Program-made: the position numbers and the translations under genes
Part shown: piece by piece, positions 35,225-44,178 of the stretch
How the letters are laid out: every line of letters starts with the position of its first letter
How positions within the stretch are numbered: position 1 is the stretch's first letter
Notes under the pieces: generated by a model
Told to the model about the DNA's origin: nothing
Seen by the model: only the letters and a program-made list of their open reading frames with translations
Database searches by the model: none
Assembly (NCBI RefSeq): GCF_002217285.1
Contig: NZ_MUGW01000034.1
Coordinates: 20,183-84,182 of the forward strand
Reading direction: 5' to 3'
DNA from: Flavobacterium hercynium
GTDB lineage: Bacteria > Bacteroidota > Bacteroidia > Flavobacteriales > Flavobacteriaceae
DNA length: 64,000 nt

Positions 35225-36082
35225 ATGTTCGATTTTGCAAATGATTTTAAGATAGGTGTTATCATTGCCATTATTGCTGTGACTACCATCTTTTTAGGAG
35301 CTGTTACAGACAAGGTACTCCGTTATTTCTTATATCGTAAACTAAATGATAAAGGATATGATGCAACAGGTTTTAAGTTCTTAAAACACTTGATCATCAC
35401 CGTAATTTACATTCTGGGATTTGCTTTTGCTTTAATTCAAATTCCTGAGTTCAAAATTATCGGACATTCTTTTTTAGCCGGAGCCGGTGTTATTTCTTTA
35501 GTAGCGGGACTAGCCTCACAACAAGCTTTAAGCAATATCGTAAGCGGAATTTTCCTTGTCATTTTCAAACCTTTCCGTATCAACGATAAAATCACCATCA
35601 ATAATTTTGTAGGCATAGTCGAAGACATCAACTTAAGACAAGTTGTCCTTAAAGATGCTGAAAACAATCGAATTATAATTCCAAACTCCGTTATCAGCAA
35701 TCAGATTATTGTCAATACCAACATGCATGACACGAAATGCTGCAAAGTCATAGAAATTGGTATTGGTTACGAATCCAATATCGAAGAGGCATTAGCGATC
35801 ATGCAGGAAGAAATTGCAAAACATCCTTTGTTTATTGACAACCGAACAGCTGAAAACAAAGAACAAAATACTCCTTTGGTTGTGGCTCGGGTTGTGGCTC
35901 TTGCCGATTCCAGCGTAACATTAAAAGCCTGGGCTTGGGCAAAAAACTCTACAGACGGATTTGTACTCTATTGTGATTTATTACAAAGTATCAAAAAACG
36001 TTTTGACTTAGCAAACATCGATATTCCTTATCCACAAAGAGTTGTAACGCTAAAAAATAGCGAAACCAACATTTTAAAATAA
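35225..36082 (+). CDS. mscS: Small-conductance mechanosensitive channel (MscS family)
   Basis: A 285-residue inner-membrane channel that opens under membrane tension and releases solutes after osmotic down-shock. Three hydrophobic helices occupy about 10-105. The third is the pore helix with the alanine/glycine pattern AGAGVISLVAGLASQQALSNIVSGIF, followed by the MscS beta domain (FRINDKITINNFVGIVEDINLRQVVLK, NNRIIIPNSVISNQIIVN) and the alpha/beta cage. The next gene starts 8 bp later, so the two form a transcription unit. Confidence 0.92.
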   Translation: MFDFANDFKIGVIIAIIAVTTIFLGAVTDKVLRYFLYRKLNDKGYDATGFKFLKHLIITVIYILGFAFALIQIPEFKIIGHSFLAGAGVISLVAGLASQQALSNIVSGIFLVIFKPFRINDKITINNFVGIVEDINLRQVVLKDAENNRIIIPNSVISNQIIVNTNMHDTKCCKVIEIGIGYESNIEEALAIMQEEIAKHPLFIDNRTAENKEQNTPLVVARVVALADSSVTLKAWAWAKNSTDGFVLYCDLLQSIKKRFDLANIDIPYPQRVVTLKNSETNILK

Positions 36083-36090
36083 TTCTCTAT

Positions 36091-36933
36091 ATGGCATCCT
36101 CTGAAATTGTTCCCATAGACACGTTACATCTTTTTTCTATTCTGGACGAATTATTAATAGAACTTTTAAATTCTTTAACTGATGAAGAATGGAATGCTCA
36201 GACTGTTGCAAAAAAATGGACGGTTAAAGACATTGCCTCTCACCTGCTTGACGGAAATCTAAGAGGTTTATCGATCTCACGAGATCATTATTTTGGAGAA
36301 AAGCCAGAAAACATAAACTCTTACAACGATTTAGTTGCTTTTTTAAATCAGCTCAACATGTCATGGACTACAGCAACAAAGCGGTTAAGTCCTGTAGTTT
36401 TGACTGAACTATTAGCTATTACCGGCAAACAGTATTCTGAACATTTACAATCTTTAAATCCATTTGAAAATGCTATTTTTTCAGTTGCCTGGGCGGGACA
36501 GGAAACCTCTTTAAACTGGTTTCACATTGCACGTGAATACACTGAGAAATTTCTGCACCAGCAACAAATTAGAAACGCTGTTGGCAAGCAGGCACTTTTT
36601 ACAAAAGAATTATTTTATCCGTTCATCAACATCTTTATGCAGGCACTTCCGTATGCTTACAGAAATGTAGCCGCAAAAAATGGCACCCTAGTAACGCTTA
36701 TTGTCAATACCGAAATTGGTGGTCAGTGGAGCATCATTAAAAAAGAAAATGAATGGGAGTTTATCGAATCCTTTGACAACAAAGCAGCTGCAACTCTAAA
36801 AATTGATCCAAATGATGCCTGGTTGCTATTTTCAAAAGGAATTAGACCTTCTGAAGCTAAAGAAAAAGTAGAAATTACAGGAGACAGACAGTTGGGCGAA
36901 GTTGCTTTAAATATTATCGCTGTCATGGCGTAA
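36091..36933 (+). CDS. DinB/MDMPI-like (maleylpyruvate isomerase N-terminal) protein
   Basis: A 280-residue protein with the four-helix DinB/MDMPI fold in the first 165 residues. The metal-site histidines appear in DIASHLLDGN (about 52) and in WFHIAREYTEKFLHQQQIR (about 148 and 158). The C-terminal half (about 185-280) resembles the SCP2-like domain that follows in MDMPI proteins (WSIIKKENEWEFIESFDNKAAATLKIDPNDAWLLF). Members act in thiol-dependent isomerisation or are uncharacterised. Bacteroidota do not make mycothiol, so the thiol partner, if any, is unknown. It starts 8 bp after mscS. Confidence 0.7.
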   Translation: MASSEIVPIDTLHLFSILDELLIELLNSLTDEEWNAQTVAKKWTVKDIASHLLDGNLRGLSISRDHYFGEKPENINSYNDLVAFLNQLNMSWTTATKRLSPVVLTELLAITGKQYSEHLQSLNPFENAIFSVAWAGQETSLNWFHIAREYTEKFLHQQQIRNAVGKQALFTKELFYPFINIFMQALPYAYRNVAAKNGTLVTLIVNTEIGGQWSIIKKENEWEFIESFDNKAAATLKIDPNDAWLLFSKGIRPSEAKEKVEITGDRQLGEVALNIIAVMA

Positions 36934-37075
36934 TTGGAAACCGATAATTTCTGATAACTTTAAGACTATATTTTTTGAATTTAAAATCGTTAACTTTAAT
37001 TTTAAGTACACGAAATTCGAAGACTATGCTTGAATTTCTAAACCACAACAAACATTAACCTTAAAAACCAACAAT

Positions 37076-37465
37076 ATGTTTACGATAGAACAAATAAAAG
37101 AAGCACATGCCAAAGTGCAAACCGGTGCTGATTTTCCAAATTATATACAAGACCTTATTATTTTAGGCGTAAAAGGATACGATACCTTTATAAATGACGG
37201 ACATGTCGAATATTATGGTGTCAATAATTACGTGGTAACTTCTGATGAAAAATATGATGTAATCACAGTAGCGCCTACCGCAAACAAAGAACGCTTTATT
37301 GAGTTTCTGGTACAGCATCAGGAAGGACAAACCGACTATCTGACCTTTTGTAATCAGGCAGCACAATGTGGTATCGCCAAATGGAGAGTTGATATTATCG
37401 AAATGACCTGTACTTATCTTGATCAGGAAGAACACGAAATATTGATTGAGAAAATTCCTGATTAA
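37076..37465 (+). CDS. DUF1398 family protein (YbcV-like)
   Basis: A 129-residue soluble protein that matches the DUF1398 family, including E. coli YbcV and phage-encoded relatives: MFTIEQIKEAHAKVQTGADF at the start, the GVKGYDTFINDGHVEYYG block and the conserved end FCNQAAQCGIAKWRVDIIEM followed by TCTYLD. The family is uncharacterised. It is followed after 22 bp by the sulfurtransferase gene. Confidence 0.75.
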   Translation: MFTIEQIKEAHAKVQTGADFPNYIQDLIILGVKGYDTFINDGHVEYYGVNNYVVTSDEKYDVITVAPTANKERFIEFLVQHQEGQTDYLTFCNQAAQCGIAKWRVDIIEMTCTYLDQEEHEILIEKIPD

Positions 37466-37487
37466 AAATTCTAAAATCTAATTTTAA

Positions 37488-38345
37488 ATGTCACAAACTA
37501 TATCTCCTCTATTGCATCCAGATGAATTAGTAAAACTGCAGCATAATCCTGACGTTGTACTAATCGATGCCAGAGCGGGTGCAAATGCCGAAGAAAACTA
37601 CAAAAAACAGCATCTTAAAGGCGCACGTTATGTCAATTTAAATCAGGATTTAGCAACAGTCGCAGATGATCCTGCAAACGGAGGCAGACATCCGCTTCCG
37701 TCATTTAAAAAGTTTACAGCTGTACTTTCTAATTTAGGGATTTCACCAACAAGTCATGTCATAGTTTACGATGACAAAAATGGTTCTAATGCAGCAGCCC
37801 GATTTTGGTGGATGCTTAGAGCAATTGGACACGAAAAAATTCAGGTTTTAAACGGCGGTTTGCAAGCAGCATTACAAATAGATTACCCTATATCTTCAGG
37901 AACAGAAAATTTTGAAGTAACAGCTCCTTATCCCATTTCAGAATGGAAATTAGCTCAGGCAACTATAGACGAAGTCGAAATCGCACGAAACAGCTCTAAA
38001 AGCATTGTTATTGACGTCAGAGACAAAAACAGGTTCGACGGACTTACAGAACCTCTCGATTTAATTGCAGGACATATTCCGGGCGCAATAAACATTCCGT
38101 TTAGCGAAAATCTGGATCAAAATGGATTCTATAAAACACACGAAGTTTTAGCCGAAAAATACAAACCGTTTTTCAACAATCACAAACCAGAAAACAGTAT
38201 TGTGCATTGCGGATCAGGAGTAACGGCATGTCACACGCTGTTAGCGTTAGATTACGCTGGAATACCAATTCCAAAACTCTACGTAGGATCCTGGAGCGAA
38301 TGGTCAAGAAACGATCGCGAACTGTTTACCATTGACACAAAATAA
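37488..38345 (+). CDS. sseA: 3-mercaptopyruvate sulfurtransferase-like rhodanese
   Basis: A two-domain rhodanese of 285 residues. The N-terminal inactive domain (about 8-135) includes VLIDARAG and NGSNAAARFWWMLRAIGH. The C-terminal active domain (about 150-280) ends with the persulfide-forming Cys in HCGSGVTACHTLLAL. The loop CGSGVTA is typical of mercaptopyruvate sulfurtransferases, whereas thiosulfate-specific enzymes usually have CRKGVTA. It moves sulfur from mercaptopyruvate to thiols or cyanide in the cytosol. The ModF-like ABC ATPase gene lies 16 bp downstream. Confidence 0.9.
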   Translation: MSQTISPLLHPDELVKLQHNPDVVLIDARAGANAEENYKKQHLKGARYVNLNQDLATVADDPANGGRHPLPSFKKFTAVLSNLGISPTSHVIVYDDKNGSNAAARFWWMLRAIGHEKIQVLNGGLQAALQIDYPISSGTENFEVTAPYPISEWKLAQATIDEVEIARNSSKSIVIDVRDKNRFDGLTEPLDLIAGHIPGAINIPFSENLDQNGFYKTHEVLAEKYKPFFNNHKPENSIVHCGSGVTACHTLLALDYAGIPIPKLYVGSWSEWSRNDRELFTIDTK

Positions 38346-38361
38346 TTTATAAGCCATACAA

Positions 38362-39594
38362 ATGCAGCATTGGGATATCCTTTTATCAAATCAGGTAAAT
38401 AAAAAAGCCTTTATTGAAACCATACTTAACAGCCAAGCAACAGGAGAATTAGCTATTTTTAACAGCAAAAAAGGCATTCTGTTCTCTGATATTGCCATCG
38501 AAAAATTTATCGAAAAAGAATACCAATACGATGTCATAGAAGCTTCACCGGATTCACACAGGCAATTGCGAACTTTCTCTTCCGGGGAACGCAAAAAAGA
38601 ATTTCTGAAATACTGCATCAATCAAAATCCGGATTTTATCATTTTCGATAATCCGTTTGATCATTTAGATCAAGCTTCGAGAGTTATTCTGGCAGATTCT
38701 TTAAAAAACTTAGCCGATAATGTTGCCATTATTCAATTGCTAAATCGTTTTGCAGATGTACTTGAATTTGTACCCAATAAAGTACAGATCAAAGACAATA
38801 CTTTTGAATTGCATCCGATCACAAAAACCGAAAATCATTTCAAAACCCTTACCACAGCTTCGATACCAAAAGCTATAGAACCTCCGCATACCTTTCCTGA
38901 AAGTGTTTTAATAAAAATGGAAAACGTCTCGGTAAGTTATGACGATCGCAAGATAACAGATAATATTTCGTGGACGATAAAACAAGGTGAATTCTGGCAG
39001 CTTATTGGTCCCAATGGTGCAGGAAAAAGCACACTTCTTTCTCTAATCACAGGTGATAACCCGAAAGGTTTTGGACAGAATTTGTTTTTATTTGGTAGAA
39101 AAAAAGGCAGTGGCGAAAGCGTTTGGGATATCAAAAAGCAAATCGGAATTTTCACTACTTCCATGACCGACCTTTTTCAGAAAGGGCACACCTTAGAACA
39201 AATGATCCTGTCCGGTTTCTTCGATTCGATCGGACTTTACAATGAACCAACTAATCTGCAAAAACAAATTGTAGCACAGTGGCTCGAGGTCATCGAAATG
39301 AGTACTCTTGCTAAAAAACGTTTCATTGATCTTTCTATAGGACAACAACGTGTTGCTTTGATCGTTCGTGCAGTCTTAAAACACCCGCCTTTACTAATTC
39401 TCGACGAACCCGTAGAAGGTCTTGACGATGAGAATGTCGATTTGGTAATTCAGCTTATCAATACCATCAAACAAGAAACCAATGTGACTATTTTGTACGT
39501 ATCACATCGTATAGAAGCTGGGCTTGCTCCTACTTCTGTTTTTGAACTTGTGCCTAGTCCAACAGGATCGATTGGGAAAATTCATAATATTTAA
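38362..39594 (+). CDS. ModF/PhrA-like duplicated ABC ATPase with degenerate first half
   Basis: A 410-residue soluble ABC protein with two nucleotide-binding halves and no membrane domain. The second half (about 185-405) is complete: Walker A GPNGAGKST, Q-loop, signature LSIGQQR, Walker B LLILDEP and switch VSHR. The first half (1-150) has the signature-like FSSGERKKEF and Walker-B-like FIIFDNPFDHLD but lacks a Walker A, and has Asn where the catalytic Glu should be. The order recalls ModF (photorepair protein PhrA, about 490 residues), which is longer. It probably uses ATP at one composite site. It follows sseA by 16 bp; the substrate or partner is unknown. Confidence 0.8.
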   Translation: MQHWDILLSNQVNKKAFIETILNSQATGELAIFNSKKGILFSDIAIEKFIEKEYQYDVIEASPDSHRQLRTFSSGERKKEFLKYCINQNPDFIIFDNPFDHLDQASRVILADSLKNLADNVAIIQLLNRFADVLEFVPNKVQIKDNTFELHPITKTENHFKTLTTASIPKAIEPPHTFPESVLIKMENVSVSYDDRKITDNISWTIKQGEFWQLIGPNGAGKSTLLSLITGDNPKGFGQNLFLFGRKKGSGESVWDIKKQIGIFTTSMTDLFQKGHTLEQMILSGFFDSIGLYNEPTNLQKQIVAQWLEVIEMSTLAKKRFIDLSIGQQRVALIVRAVLKHPPLLILDEPVEGLDDENVDLVIQLINTIKQETNVTILYVSHRIEAGLAPTSVFELVPSPTGSIGKIHNI

Positions 39595-39690
39595 GGATTG
39601 AAAAATTGAAAGGATGAAAAAATTAAAGATTGCGTAGTAATCCAACAACTATCAACCAAAAACCATCAACCAGGAACTCATCAAAACAAA

Positions 39691-40302
39691 ATGAAAAACA
39701 TCATCATAATAGCAATTTCAATCCTGTTCGCTTCATGTGCAGGTAGTATTGCAACCACAGAAAAAGAATATCATATAAATAAAACTGTTGCATTAAAATC
39801 AGAATGGAAATCCAATCCTAAAGAATGGCGATTAGAAAATGATACTTTAACAGGATCCGGAGGACCAATGCATTGGGCAGTTATAGAATCTAAAAAGAAA
39901 TTACCCAAAAACTACGAGATTGATTTTAAAGTAAATATAACCCGAGAATCCCTTTTCGAAGTAATGTTAAATATCGACAAAGAAAACTACATTAGAACTT
40001 ATCTCTATAATATCGACCAGAACATCGTGATTGGAAAAGGAGTTTACAAAAAAGGAAGCGATGAATACGAAAAACGTGGCGGGCCAACTTTGTTTAAAAA
40101 ACCAATGAAGTTAGAAAACAACCAATGGTATGCTGTAAAAATCAGAGTGGCGAACAATCAACTGTTTTTTTCAGTCAATAACGAGACATTTTTAGAATGT
40201 TCTATCGAAAAAAGCAAGCTAAGCCAACAAGGAAAACTAGGTTTCTTAACCAATGGCGAAGCAAAAATAACTGATTTAAAGATTCAAAAATTGAAGGATT
40301 AA
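39691..40302 (+). CDS. DUF1080 (3-keto-disaccharide hydrolase)-like lipoprotein
   Basis: A 203-residue lipoprotein (lipobox LFASC). After a short linker the body forms a LamG/DUF1080-like jelly roll: WRLENDTLTGSGGPMHWAVIE, YEIDFKVNI, NQWYAVKIRVANNQLFFSVNN and GKLGFLTNGEAKITDLKIQKL. Such domains bind or cleave sugars at the outer face; the catalytic residues of the family are not clear enough here to claim activity. It stands alone, followed by a terminator. Confidence 0.7.
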   Translation: MKNIIIIAISILFASCAGSIATTEKEYHINKTVALKSEWKSNPKEWRLENDTLTGSGGPMHWAVIESKKKLPKNYEIDFKVNITRESLFEVMLNIDKENYIRTYLYNIDQNIVIGKGVYKKGSDEYEKRGGPTLFKKPMKLENNQWYAVKIRVANNQLFFSVNNETFLECSIEKSKLSQQGKLGFLTNGEAKITDLKIQKLKD

Positions 40303-40303
40303 A

Positions 40304-40325
40304 AAAAGCTCCAAAAGGAGCTTTT
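40304..40325. terminator. Terminator between convergent genes
   Basis: A 9-bp stem AAAAGCTCC/GGAGCTTTT with an AAAA loop and A/T runs on both sides. It ends the DUF1080-like gene and may also serve rluD from the other strand. Confidence 0.85.
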
Positions 40326-40373
40326 AAATTTATTAAGACATTATCTAATTTTCTAATTAACAAAATTATCTAA

Positions 40374-41417
40374 TTAACTTTCCTCTTCTTCCATATTGTG
40401 CGTCTTTCCGTAATTACGCCACTTCTCAATACAATCCTGAAAATCTTGCGGTAATTCCGTATCAAAACGCATCATTTCGCCTGTGTTCGGATGCACAAAA
40501 CCTAAGGTTTTAGCATGCAAAGCCTGACGTGGTAATGCTTTAAAACAGTTTTCGATAAACTGTTTGTATTTCGTAAAAGTGGTTCCTTTCAAAATCAAAT
40601 GACCTCCGTAACGTTCATCATTAAACAACGGATGTCCAATATGTTTCATGTGTGCACGAATCTGGTGTGTTCTACCCGTTTCTAACTTACATGAAATCAA
40701 AGTCACATAACCAAAACGCTCCAGAACTTTATAGTGCGTAATAGCAGGTTTTCCAATCTCAGGATCAGCAAAAACAGCCATTTGCATGCGGTCTTTTAAA
40801 TGTCTTGCAAGGTTTCCTTCAATCGTACCCGCTTCATCAGCAACATTCCCCCAAACAAGAGCAATGTATTCACGTTCTGATGTTTTAGCTTCAAATTGTT
40901 TTGCCAGATGCGTCATTGCCGCTTCCGTTTTTGCCACAACCAAAAGTCCCGAAGTATCCTTGTCAATTCTATGCACAAGACCCGGGCGTTCACTGCTGTT
41001 CATTGGCAAATTATCAAAATGATGCGCCAATGCATTTACCAGTGTTCCCGTATAATTACCATGACCAGGATGTACCACCATTCCCGGTTCTTTGTTGATC
41101 AAAAGCAATGCTTCATCTTCATAAACAATATTCAACGGCAAATCTTCCGGAAGAATATGGTTTTCAAATGGTGGATGTGTTAGCATTACGGTAACAACAT
41201 CGAAAGGTTTAACCTTATAATTTGATTTTACAGGAATATCATTTACAAAAATATTACCCTCAGTAGCTGCGTTCTGAATCTTATTTCGGGTTGCATTCTG
41301 AATCAAATTCATTAAATATTTGTCAATTCGCAAAAGCGCCTGACCTTTTGGTACTTCAAATCTAAAATGTTCGAATAACTCGTCTTCTAGATCTAAATTT
41401 TCATTATTATTGTTCAT
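40374..41417 (-). CDS. rluD: Pseudouridine synthase RluD/RluA family
   Basis: Isomerises uridines in 23S rRNA (RluD type). Start chosen at the ATG ending at 41417, giving 347 residues; a longer frame adds 17 residues read inside the preceding gene. An S4 RNA-binding domain (about 24-80) precedes the RluA catalytic domain (about 95-320) with HRIDKDTSGLLVVAK (catalytic Asp152), RTHQIRAHMKHIGHPLFNDERYGG and FKALPRQALHAKTLGF. The gene overlaps the end of the PASTA-domain gene by 11 bases, so the two are translationally coupled, an order common in Flavobacteriia. Confidence 0.94.
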   Translation of the reverse strand: MNNNNENLDLEDELFEHFRFEVPKGQALLRIDKYLMNLIQNATRNKIQNAATEGNIFVNDIPVKSNYKVKPFDVVTVMLTHPPFENHILPEDLPLNIVYEDEALLLINKEPGMVVHPGHGNYTGTLVNALAHHFDNLPMNSSERPGLVHRIDKDTSGLLVVAKTEAAMTHLAKQFEAKTSEREYIALVWGNVADEAGTIEGNLARHLKDRMQMAVFADPEIGKPAITHYKVLERFGYVTLISCKLETGRTHQIRAHMKHIGHPLFNDERYGGHLILKGTTFTKYKQFIENCFKALPRQALHAKTLGFVHPNTGEMMRFDTELPQDFQDCIEKWRNYGKTHNMEEEES

Positions 41418-42027
41418 TATCTGGTGTTTCACTTGGGGTAGCCAAACTATCTGTCGGCTGACTTTCATCTACATACGAAGCTTTTCCGTCTCCTAAAACC
41501 AAATCAATTTTAGAAGCTTTAAGCACACGATCTCCCGCTTTTACATTTCTGCCTTTGTAACGCATTTCTAGAACCATATCCTTCCCTAAGTTCGGAATAT
41601 AAGTAATCGTTCCTTCTTCAAGCCCTAAAGCCTTCAAAGTCGGTACCGCCTCACGGTATGTTTTATCAACTAAATCAGGAATTTTAACAGACGAAAATCC
41701 CGATGCATTAATTTTAATATATATTTTTCTTCCCACTTTTACCTTAGTTCCAGGCAACGGATCTTGCTCTACAACACTAAATTTAGGGAACTCACTACGA
41801 TAATCAACACTATCTAAAAGAACATAATCCAAGTCTAAATCGTCCAATTTCTGTTCCACCTGCTCTTCTGTCAATTTCAGCAAAGTCGGAACCTCAATTT
41901 CATGTCCGTGATCAGTTGTAAAAGTCAGCCAATGCATAAACAAATAACCTAAAAGTGCAATAATAGCAATCGAAATTAATATCTGTACAAAAAACACGCG
42001 ACTCGTTAAATACTTAATTAAACTCAT
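41407..42027 (-). CDS. PASTA-domain membrane protein
   Basis: A 206-residue inner-membrane protein: one transmembrane helix (about 10-34) and then PASTA repeats (about 45-108 and 112-178; VPTLLKLTEEQVEQKLDDLD, VPTLKALGLEEGT and similar), which bind muropeptides or the D-Ala-D-Ala end in Ser/Thr kinases and penicillin-binding proteins. No kinase or transpeptidase domain is present. The start at 42027 skips 15 residues that a longer frame would add and fits the -7 element at 42048-42055. It overlaps rluD and is divergent from ddl, whose product makes D-Ala-D-Ala, so a link to cell-wall sensing is plausible. Confidence 0.85.
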   Translation of the reverse strand: MSLIKYLTSRVFFVQILISIAIIALLGYLFMHWLTFTTDHGHEIEVPTLLKLTEEQVEQKLDDLDLDYVLLDSVDYRSEFPKFSVVEQDPLPGTKVKVGRKIYIKINASGFSSVKIPDLVDKTYREAVPTLKALGLEEGTITYIPNLGKDMVLEMRYKGRNVKAGDRVLKASKIDLVLGDGKASYVDESQPTDSLATPSETPDNEQ

Positions 42028-42047
42028 AAAATTATTTTTAGTTGACG

Positions 42048-42055
42048 CAAATATA
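42048..42055 (-). promoter_or_regulatory. -7 promoter element of the PASTA-rluD unit
   Basis: On the minus strand TATATTTG matches TAnnTTTG exactly and ends 20 bp before the start codon. A TTTG lies 14 bp further upstream, closer than the usual 19-20. Confidence 0.5.
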
Positions 42056-42129
42056 AACCTATTTCGTTTCAAAAAAAATGATAATTTTGTTTAAAACAAG
42101 AAAGCTTACAATACACGTTATTATTAAGG

Positions 42130-42215
42130 AGCTGTTTCCTGCTGTACGCTATATCTTTTTGTTTTTAAAGAAAAAACAAAAAGGATGCCGCTTCCATCAG
42201 GGCTAGGACTTTAGG
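42130..42215. repeat. Hairpin-bearing element in the PASTA-ddl gap
   Basis: The string ATCTTTTTGTTTTT pairs with AAAAACAAAAAGGAT around an AAAG loop (one bulge) and is framed by CCTGCTGTACGC and GATGCCGCTTCC-CAGGGCTAGG. From memory, similar hairpin elements recur between genes in Flavobacterium genomes. The remainder of 42028-42330 shows no gene. Confidence 0.45.
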
Positions 42216-42330
42216 TTTCATAAAAACAATATTTGATATTGAGTTTTCAAAACACAAAGACCAGCTAACATTGATTAACTCCAGAACTGATAACGAATAA
42301 TCTGAAATAAAATTTTAAACAATAAAATAA

Positions 42331-43302
42331 ATGAAAAACATAGCCATTATTATGGGTGGATATTCCAGCGAATACAAAATTTCTCTTATCAGCGGAAATG
42401 TCGTTCACCAATATCTTGACAAAACAAAATACAACGGATTCCGCATTCATATTTTTAAAGAAAAATGGGTTTATGTAGACCAAAACGATGCTGAATTCCC
42501 AATTGACAGAAACGATTTCTCTGTAACCGTAAATGGAGAGAAAATCAAATTTGACTGTGTTTTCAATGCTATTCACGGAACTCCGGGCGAAGACGGATTA
42601 ATGCAGGCTTATTTCGAATTATTAAGTATCCCACAATCTTCTTGCGATTATTACCAATCTGCATTAACATTCAACAAGCGTGATTTATTATCCGTTCTAA
42701 AACCATACGGAATCAAAACTGCCATCTCTTATTACCTAAATAAAGGTGATGTCATCAATACAGCCGAAATCGTAAAAAAAGTAGGTTTACCATGTTTTGT
42801 AAAACCAAATAAAGCAGGTTCAAGTTTCGGAATCTCAAAAGTAAAAACCGAAGCTGAATTACCAATTGCCATCGAAGTGGCATACAAAGAAGACAACGAA
42901 ATCATCATCGAAAGCTTCCTGGACGGAACAGAAGTTTCTGTTGGAGTAATCAATTACCAAGGTGAAATAAAAGTATTGCCTATTACAGAAATCGTTTCAG
43001 ACAATGATTTCTTTGATTACGAAGCCAAATACGAAGGAAAATCACAAGAAATCACACCAGCAAGAATCTCTGACGAGTTAACACAAAAAGTAGGAGAAAC
43101 AGCGAAACGTGCTTACGAAGTCCTAAAAATGAAAGGATTCTCAAGAAGCGAATTCATCATCGTAGACAACGAACCGTACATGCTCGAAATGAATACCATT
43201 CCGGGACTAACCACAGAAAGTCTGATTCCACAACAAGCCAAAGCTGCCGGAATATCACTGGAAGATTTATTTACCAATGCAATCGAGTTAGCGCTTGCCT
43301 AA
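42331..43302 (+). CDS. ddl: D-alanine--D-alanine ligase
   Basis: Joins two D-alanines for peptidoglycan using ATP. The 323 residues are normal for Ddl, with GGYSSEYKISLISG at the start, HGTPGEDGLMQAYFELLSIP, the ATP-grasp core (FVKPNKAGSSFGISKV, IIESFLDGTEVSVGVI) and the metal/nucleotide end EFIIVDNEPYMLEMNTIPG followed by LTTESLIPQQ. The gene is divergent from the PASTA-rluD pair and is followed by a terminator-like hairpin. Confidence 0.97.
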   Translation: MKNIAIIMGGYSSEYKISLISGNVVHQYLDKTKYNGFRIHIFKEKWVYVDQNDAEFPIDRNDFSVTVNGEKIKFDCVFNAIHGTPGEDGLMQAYFELLSIPQSSCDYYQSALTFNKRDLLSVLKPYGIKTAISYYLNKGDVINTAEIVKKVGLPCFVKPNKAGSSFGISKVKTEAELPIAIEVAYKEDNEIIIESFLDGTEVSVGVINYQGEIKVLPITEIVSDNDFFDYEAKYEGKSQEITPARISDELTQKVGETAKRAYEVLKMKGFSRSEFIIVDNEPYMLEMNTIPGLTTESLIPQQAKAAGISLEDLFTNAIELALA

Positions 43303-43313
43303 AAAAACATAAT

Positions 43314-43364
43314 GGTTCTAAAATACTAAGTTGCTACGGCACTAAGATTTTAGAACCTTTTTTT
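43314..43364 (+). terminator. Long-loop terminator after ddl
   Basis: An 11-bp stem GGTTCTAAAAT/ATTTTAGAACC (43314-43324 and 43347-43357) with a 22-nt loop and a following T run. Confidence 0.7.
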
Positions 43365-43382
43365 ATCCAAAATCATCTCATA

Positions 43383-43434
43383 ATCAATTAAAAACCTTAG
43401 TTCCTGAACCTTTCAGCAACTTAGAACCTCCAAA
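43383..43434. repeat. CCTTAG-GAACC intergenic repeat
   Basis: Strings of the form AACCTTAGTTCCTGAACCTTTCAGCAACTTAGAACC recur in altered form at 46818-46856 (opposite strand) and 54370-54408. They look like a degenerate dispersed repeat family and are not coding. Confidence 0.5.
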
Positions 43435-43437
43435 AAA

Positions 43438-44130
43438 ATGAAAGAAATTTTCGAGTGGAATAGACTCTTTTTCAATAACCTTCCGGAAATTTTCATTCTC
43501 GAAGTAATTTTTCGCTCTACCGTAATGTTTATCATTTTATTGCTGACATTAAAACTTGCGGGAAAACGTGGTGTAAAACAATTATCGATTTTCGAAACTG
43601 TAATTGTAATCGCTCTGGGATCAGCAGCCGGTGATCCTATGTTTTACGAAGATGTCGGAATCGTTCCTGCAGCCATCGTATTTATCGTAATTATTGCTTT
43701 GTATCGTGCTGTTACCTGGTTAACGGGAAAAAGCAAACACTTTGAAGAATTTATCGAAGGAAAAACAGAATGCCTTATCAACGAAGGCAAATTTTCACTA
43801 AGATCCTTTAAAAAAGAAAGTCTTGCCCAAGACGAGTTTTTCTCTGAATTGCGTATCAAATCTATTGAACATTTAGGTCAGGTAAGACATGCTTTTATAG
43901 AAACCAGCGGCGAAGTAAGTATCTTTTATTATGAAGATAAAGATGTAAAATACGGATTGCCTATTTTACCAAGCTTGTTTAATGAAAAAAGTAAAATTAT
44001 TTCAGACAACGGAATTTATGCCTGCACTTTTTGCGGACATATCGAAGAACAGATTCCCGGAACCGCAATTTGCGAAGTCTGCAAAAAAAACGAATGGGTT
44101 CCAGCCATAAAAACACTCCGAATCACTTAA
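43438..44130 (+). CDS. DUF421 (YetF/YcaP-like) membrane protein with C-terminal zinc ribbon
   Basis: A 230-residue protein. Three membrane helices occupy about 19-100 (STVMFIILLLTLKLAGKRG, FETVIVIALGSAAGDPMF, IVFIVIIALYRAVTWL), followed by the DUF421 domain (about 105-165) with the ECLINEGK and DEFFSELRIKSIEHLGQV blocks. An added C-terminal zinc ribbon (ACTFCGHIEEQIPGTAIC then CKKN) lies at about 195-225. DUF421 proteins (YcaP, YetF) are of unknown function. The rubredoxin-like tail is unusual for the family. coaD follows after 48 bp. Confidence 0.75.
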   Translation: MKEIFEWNRLFFNNLPEIFILEVIFRSTVMFIILLLTLKLAGKRGVKQLSIFETVIVIALGSAAGDPMFYEDVGIVPAAIVFIVIIALYRAVTWLTGKSKHFEEFIEGKTECLINEGKFSLRSFKKESLAQDEFFSELRIKSIEHLGQVRHAFIETSGEVSIFYYEDKDVKYGLPILPSLFNEKSKIISDNGIYACTFCGHIEEQIPGTAICEVCKKNEWVPAIKTLRIT

Positions 44131-44178
44131 AATATTCAACTAAAGCCTCCTTTACAACTAAACTTAGAAAACTACAAG

